Source: Desulfovibrio sp.
Lineage (GTDB): Bacteria; Desulfobacterota; Desulfovibrionia; Desulfovibrionales; Desulfovibrionaceae
NCBI GenBank assembly: GCA_031281815.1
Contig: JAITEY010000093.1
Coordinates: 1 to 10,571, forward strand
Direction: 5' to 3'
DNA length: 10,571 nt
Shown: positions 7,228 through 10,571 of the stretch, piece after piece
Position numbering within the stretch: position 1 is the first letter of the stretch
How the letters are laid out: the number at the start of each line of letters is the position of its first letter
Program-made: the position numbers and the translations under genes
The notes under the pieces: generated by a model
What the model was told of the DNA's origin: nothing
What the model saw: the letters and a program-made list of their open reading frames with translations, nothing else
The model's database searches: none

Positions 7228-7998
7228 TCAGCCGCGTTCGCGAATGCGGAAGCGCAGGTTGCGCTTTTGCATCCAACGCACTGCCAGCAGGTCGTACAGC
7301 CCTGAAAAGGCTCTGTCCCATATTCCGTACTTGGAGCGTCCGGAGCGGCGCGGACGGTGCGATACGGGGACTTCCACCCCCGCTGCCCCCTGCATTTTCA
7401 TCAGGGTGGGCAGGAAGCGGTGCATGCCCCTGAACATGGGCAGGCGCCGGGCCATGGAGGCGCGCAGCACTTTCAGCGAGCATCCGGTGTCCCGGATATG
7501 TTCGCCGGTCAGGCTGTTGCGCACGGCATTGGCAATGCGCGAGGAGGCTTTTTTGATGAAGGAATCCCGCCGGCGCATGCGCATCCCGACGACCATGTCG
7601 TTATCCCTGCCGAAACGTTCCAGCATGGCGGGGATGTCGGCCGGGTCGTTCTGCAGATCGGCATCAAGGGTAACCAGAATGTCGCCTGCCGCGTCCAAGA
7701 AGCCGGCCGCCAGGGCGGCGGACTGTCCGCAGTTTGCGTCAAAGGCGATGTAGCGTATGCGGGGGTCGGAAGTCGCTGCCGCCTTGACGGCATCCAGGCT
7801 GCGGTCCGTACTTCCGTCGTCGACGAAGCACAGTTCCCAGGTATCTTCAATGCGCGACATGGCGACGCGGATTTCCTCCGCCAGCGGCGCGATATTCTCT
7901 TCTTCATTGTAGACGGCCACAATCAGACTGACTTTGGGCGCGGACGGGCAGCCTCGGGCGGCGCTGCTCCGCCCGCCTTCCGCGGTGCTGTCGTTCAT
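7228..7998 (-). CDS. Family 2 glycosyltransferase, polyprenyl-phosphate (DPM1-like) type
   Basis: A GT-A fold glycosyltransferase of 256 residues that probably moves a sugar from a nucleotide sugar to a polyprenyl phosphate at the inner membrane face. Motifs: VSLIVAVYNEE (23-33), FVDDGSTD (58-65), LDADLQNDP (111-119) with the metal-binding DxD, RDTGCSLKVLR (169-179), and the basic RRSGRSKYG (217-225) near the C-terminus, all typical of the dolichol/undecaprenyl-phosphate transferase group. Unlike GtrB or ArnC types it has no C-terminal membrane helices and ends about 30 residues after the SKYG motif. The frame also begins with a TTG at 8001, but the ATG at 7998 sits seven bases from AAAGGA and is the better start. 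It is first gene of a pair with the VTT protein. Donor sugar is not predictable. Confidence 0.93.
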   Translation of the reverse strand: MNDSTAEGGRSSAARGCPSAPKVSLIVAVYNEEENIAPLAEEIRVAMSRIEDTWELCFVDDGSTDRSLDAVKAAATSDPRIRYIAFDANCGQSAALAAGFLDAAGDILVTLDADLQNDPADIPAMLERFGRDNDMVVGMRMRRRDSFIKKASSRIANAVRNSLTGEHIRDTGCSLKVLRASMARRLPMFRGMHRFLPTLMKMQGAAGVEVPVSHRPRRSGRSKYGIWDRAFSGLYDLLAVRWMQKRNLRFRIRERG

Positions 7999-8005
7999 CA
8001 AAATT

Positions 8006-8011
8006 TCCTTT
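8006..8011 (-). promoter_or_regulatory. Ribosome binding site of the glycosyltransferase
   Basis: AAAGGA on the minus strand is seven bases before the ATG at 7996-7998. This favours that ATG over the TTG one codon upstream. Confidence 0.7.
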
Positions 8012-8082
8012 ACGGTCGAAACGGCTGAGTTGCGGGCAAAGGGGAAAAGGGCAACAACTCACAGGGGCTGGACATTTTTGGA

Positions 8083-8111
8083 AAAATAGTGTTAATTCAT
8101 ACATCTGTCAA
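8083..8111 (-). promoter_or_regulatory. Near-consensus sigma70-type promoter of the glycosyltransferase/VTT pair
   Basis: On the minus strand a perfect TTGACA (8106-8111) is 17 bases from TATTTT (8083-8088). Expected start near 8075 gives a leader of about 77 bases. That leader holds a 6-bp inverted repeat, GAGTTG (8027-8032) against CAACTC (8055-8060), around a 22-base purine-rich loop. The repeat could be an operator half-site pair or a loose hairpin; I cannot tell which. Confidence 0.7.
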
Positions 8112-8197
8112 GCACGTTGTTGCTCGGCATTCCGGTTCGTCCGGCTTGAGCGTACTTTCCATCGGCATAGTACATATCAGATGAAGTTGATTGGGCA
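8112..8197. other. Divergent intergenic region upstream of the plus-strand operon
   Basis: With 7999-8111 this forms the 199-base divergent gap where the GC-rich minus-strand block ends. A plus-strand promoter must lie here or further up. The best candidate is weak: TTGAGC (8146-8151), 16 bases, TAGTAC (8168-8173). No strong ribosome binding site precedes the ATG at 8198. I see no tRNA, integrase site or long direct repeat marking an insertion edge. Confidence 0.3.
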
Positions 8198-8620
8198 ATG
8201 ATGAGCGGTACCGAAAACAGCAAGCAACAGCGCAGGGGTGCGGCTCTTCGTAAAAAATTTATCCAATACTGCCTGACGTATGCAGGCGCTTACGAAGATT
8301 ATCCGTTCCATGATGAAACCGCTGTGTTGCGCCACGGAGGGAATTGCCGTATCTTCGCTTTGTTTCTGAAACACGGTGATCGTGAGCTGTTGAACCTGAA
8401 ATCCGAGCCGTTCAATGCCTTATACCGGCGCAATGCGTTCCCGTCGGTTATTCCCGGATATCATATGAACAAAGTCCATTGGAACAGTGTTGTTCTGGAT
8501 GGAACTGTTCCTGATGATGTTGTGAGGGAGATGATTGATGAAAGCTACGATTTGACCAAGCCTAAAATCCGTAAACGTAAGTTTACCGTCATCAACAATG
8601 ACCGAACAAATGAGATGTAA
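8198..8620 (+). CDS. MmcQ/YjbR family protein (DUF419)
   Basis: A small cytoplasmic protein of 140 residues, typical for the family. Family signatures: AYEDYPFHDET (31-41), LLNLKSEP (64-71), the strong core VIPGYHMNKVHWNSVVLDG (84-102), and MIDESYDL (112-119), followed by a basic tail with KPKIRKRK. The fold resembles a double-wing DNA-binding protein, but the molecular role of the family is not established. Two adjacent ATG codons (8198 and 8201) are possible starts, neither with a strong Shine-Dalgarno. Only three bases separate its stop from the ADP-ribosylglycohydrolase, so the two are probably translated together. Base composition is clearly lower in G/C than in the minus-strand genes, which suggests horizontal acquisition with its downstream neighbour. 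Confidence 0.88.
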   Translation: MMSGTENSKQQRRGAALRKKFIQYCLTYAGAYEDYPFHDETAVLRHGGNCRIFALFLKHGDRELLNLKSEPFNALYRRNAFPSVIPGYHMNKVHWNSVVLDGTVPDDVVREMIDESYDLTKPKIRKRKFTVINNDRTNEM

Positions 8621-8623
8621 CCT

Positions 8624-10522
8624 ATGCTCGGAGCCATTATCGGCGACATTGTAGGGTCGCGTTTTGAATTTAATAATCATCGCAGTAAAGACTTCGATTT
8701 TTTTGCTGAGGGTTGCTTCGTTACCGACGACAGCATTATGACGCTTGCCGTGGCCAAGGCAATTATGGAATGCGCCGACAGCCGATTTGACGAGTCGCTG
8801 CTCAGTCGCAATGTCGTCAAGACTATGCAGGAAATCGGCCGTAAATATCCCAACTGCGGTTTCGGGAGTATGTTCAACAATTGGATATTCAGTGATGACC
8901 CAAGGCCCTATAACAGCTTTGGTAACGGCGCCGCCATGCGGGTTTCACCCTGCGGTTTCATCGCTGAAACCGAGGATGAGGCGAAATTTCTCTCAAAAAT
9001 CGTGACGGAGGTCACGCACAATCACCCTGAAGGGCTGAAAGGCGCGGAAGCTGTAGCCGTGGCTGTCTATATGGCGAAGACAGGCGCAACAAAAAAGGAA
9101 ATCAGGGAGCGTATAGATAACGACTACTATCCCCTTGACTTCATGCTTGACGGCATTCGGGCAACCTACCGATTTAATGAGACCTGCCGGGAGACAGTGC
9201 CGCAGGCGATAGTTGCCTTCCTTGAAGCCGAAACCTTTGAGGATGCCGTCCGCAATGCAGTCAGCATCGGCGGTGACAGCGATACGCTTGCCGCCGTAGC
9301 GGGCAGTATTGCCGAGGCGTATTACGGCATTCACCGATTGGTTGAAAAGGCTGCAATGAAGTTTTTGGATGCAGAACAGCGCAGCATTTACGCTGCGTGG
9401 AAGAAACACGTCAAGAGCGTCTATCAGCCGCAAAAGCTGAAGTTCATAACAAAATATAAAGGAAAGACGACAAACCCCGGTATGGCGTACAGCTTTGAGG
9501 CGGAGTTTTATGTTTTCTTGAAGATGAACGACGAGTACGGTTTGAAGCAATATGTCGACATATTGCAAAAGAACGGACTTGAATGGAAAGAGGCATCACT
9601 TCGGAATGCCGATGTAAGCAAACTCGACGAGACCGCCGTTCTTGCACTCGTGACGGCCGTTCTGCGGGCCGACCACTTCAGCGACGGCATTTTTGAAACG
9701 TTTGCCCGTGAAGGCATATTGGAAAAATGGCTCGTCCGGCTGAAAGAGATTGACGACGGGCGTGAAGCGGAACAGGAAACTGCCGATGTTATCGCACTTA
9801 GAATAGATATTGAGCGTGACACACGCAGAGAGAGCCTGGAAATCTCGGCAAAGGAACTGTTTATTCGTGAACATCATGACGCCTTCGGTGACATTACCCA
9901 CCATTATGCGTTCAAGGAGGCGCTTCACACAGACGTTATCGAACAGATACTTGAGGAAGCGGGCAAGGCTCTCACCGCTGACGGCTGGCTTGAAACGAAT
10001 GAAAAATCGCCCCGCGGCAACTACAGTTATACCCTTGCCGTCTCCTACTCCGACGAAACAACGGAGCAACGGCGCGGAAATTACGACCGTGTTCATATTC
10101 CTGAAGAGTCGTGGGGGAAAGTAATCTCGGCCGTCAGGGGCTTCCTCGGCCTTTTCATGTTCGGCGAAATCGTGAACTTGAGCGGTTTTATGAACGCGAT
10201 AAGGGTAGGCGAGGTGAAATACTGCGGCGTGGAGTTTTCCAAGGGCGGCAAAATTTATCACTACCGCACTACCGACCTGCAGATTGCCGTCGGAGACAGC
10301 GTCATTGTGCCTGCGGGCGATAACAATTACGAGCGGGAGGCTGTGGTGAAAACCGTGGAGTTCTGCCGTTGGGACGATACTCCGTACCCCCTCGAACAGA
10401 CAAAGCGGATACTCGGCAAAACAGACTATACAAGACGCAGCATAGCGAAGCTCGCGCTTCCGAGTGAAGTCGTGGATAATGATGGAGATGACGACGACGA
10501 AGAGGGCGATTACAATGCCTGA
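8624..10522 (+). CDS. ADP-ribosylglycohydrolase with a long multidomain C-terminal extension
   Basis: The N-terminal 240 residues or so form a DraG/ARH-type hydrolase that removes ADP-ribose from modified targets using Mg ions. Visible motifs: GAIIGDIVGS (3-12), the metal-binding TDDS (34-37), GNGAAMR (100-106), THNHPEG (131-137) and GGDSDT (216-221); the metal ligands look intact. ARH enzymes are usually 250-350 residues, but this one has 632. The extension includes a segment at about 338-378 (ALVTAVLRADHFSDGIFE, then LVRLKEID) that resembles DUF6508, a helical/mixed region (405-515), and a beta-rich domain (about 533-598: VEFSKGGKIYHYRT, VGDSVIVPAG, YPLEQTKRIL), perhaps barrel-like. It ends in an Asp/Glu-rich tail. 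It starts three bases after the YjbR-family stop and overlaps the next gene by eight bases. The target, protein or nucleic acid, is unknown; domain names for the extension are from memory. Confidence 0.88.
   Translation: MLGAIIGDIVGSRFEFNNHRSKDFDFFAEGCFVTDDSIMTLAVAKAIMECADSRFDESLLSRNVVKTMQEIGRKYPNCGFGSMFNNWIFSDDPRPYNSFGNGAAMRVSPCGFIAETEDEAKFLSKIVTEVTHNHPEGLKGAEAVAVAVYMAKTGATKKEIRERIDNDYYPLDFMLDGIRATYRFNETCRETVPQAIVAFLEAETFEDAVRNAVSIGGDSDTLAAVAGSIAEAYYGIHRLVEKAAMKFLDAEQRSIYAAWKKHVKSVYQPQKLKFITKYKGKTTNPGMAYSFEAEFYVFLKMNDEYGLKQYVDILQKNGLEWKEASLRNADVSKLDETAVLALVTAVLRADHFSDGIFETFAREGILEKWLVRLKEIDDGREAEQETADVIALRIDIERDTRRESLEISAKELFIREHHDAFGDITHHYAFKEALHTDVIEQILEEAGKALTADGWLETNEKSPRGNYSYTLAVSYSDETTEQRRGNYDRVHIPEESWGKVISAVRGFLGLFMFGEIVNLSGFMNAIRVGEVKYCGVEFSKGGKIYHYRTTDLQIAVGDSVIVPAGDNNYEREAVVKTVEFCRWDDTPYPLEQTKRILGKTDYTRRSIAKLALPSEVVDNDGDDDDEEGDYNA
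10502..10506 (+). promoter_or_regulatory. Ribosome binding site of the gene cut by the window end
   Basis: GAGGG lies inside the 3' end of the hydrolase coding sequence, in the codons for its acidic tail, eight bases before the ATG at 10515. It is the main evidence that the overlapping gene is real. Confidence 0.6.
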
Positions 10523-10571
10523 AAATGTCACTGGACCGGAGATTGCGGCTCTGTCGATTTGCTTTGAACGG
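10515..10571 (+). CDS. Start of an unidentified gene, cut by the window end
   Basis: An ATG at 10515 opens a frame that stays open to the last base (19 codons, beginning MPENVTGPEIAALSICFER). It overlaps the hydrolase stop by eight bases in another frame. GAGGG (10502-10506) lies eight bases upstream, the best ribosome binding site of the plus-strand operon. The spacing and overlap indicate a third, translationally coupled gene. The fragment is too short to assign to a family. Confidence 0.6.
   Translation, partial: MPENVTGPEIAALSICFER

Noticed and set aside
7208..7483. N-terminal extension of the VTT protein
   Set aside because: It would overlap the glycosyltransferase coding sequence and adds low-complexity residues before the first membrane helix. 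The GTG at 7207 fits better.
6404..7753. 449-codon open frame on the plus strand
   Set aside because: Runs antisense across two well-supported genes (VTT protein and glycosyltransferase) and their junction.
8181..8201. Six-codon leader peptide frame before the YjbR-family gene
   Set aside because: ATG AAG TTG ATT GGG CAA TGA overlaps the real start, but it has no ribosome binding site and no attenuator-like hairpin; probably chance.
9596..10531. 311-codon open frame on the minus strand
   Set aside because: Fully antisense to the ADP-ribosylglycohydrolase extension. The hydrolase frame has motifs, coupling and length in its favour; the antisense product resembles nothing I know.

Overview
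The window looks like the chromosome of a GC-rich Gram-negative bacterium. A Desulfovibrio-type deltaproteobacterium fits best: there is a large BarA-like hybrid kinase, a periplasmic MltC-like lytic transglycosylase, GC-rich codon use, and a GCCTCCGGCGGC-type repeat between genes that I associate from memory with that group. The assignment is inference, not a search result.

The window has two parts. From 1 to about 8000, everything is on the minus strand and GC-rich. In transcription order (right to left) the genes are: a family 2 glycosyltransferase; a VTT/TVP38-type membrane protein 20 bases further on; a membrane-anchored lytic transglycosylase; a 6-phosphogluconolactonase; and a 1282-residue hybrid histidine kinase with two receiver domains and an Hpt domain. 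The glycosyltransferase/VTT pair starts from a near-consensus sigma70-type promoter (TTGACA-17-TATTTT). The lactonase has its own promoter candidate (TTGACT-18-TATTTT), whose spacer is filled by a 19-base palindrome. The kinase start lies 62 bases past the lactonase stop, so these two are probably co-transcribed. Beyond the kinase, bases 1-162 hold no gene but contain a duplicated 15-base GC-rich repeat and two hairpins.

From about 8198 to the end, transcription is on the plus strand and the DNA is visibly more AT-rich: for example, 48 of 120 bases are G/C in 8461-8580, against 46 of 60 in 781-840. A tight operon starts here: an MmcQ/YjbR-family protein, then after 3 bases a 632-residue ADP-ribosylglycohydrolase with a long multidomain C-terminal extension, then an overlapping gene of which only the first 19 codons are in the window. 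Composition, strand switch and gene content suggest an acquired accessory module. The intact hydrolase active site suggests reversal of ADP-ribosylation, possibly linked to conflict or defence, but the partner genes needed to test that lie outside the window.
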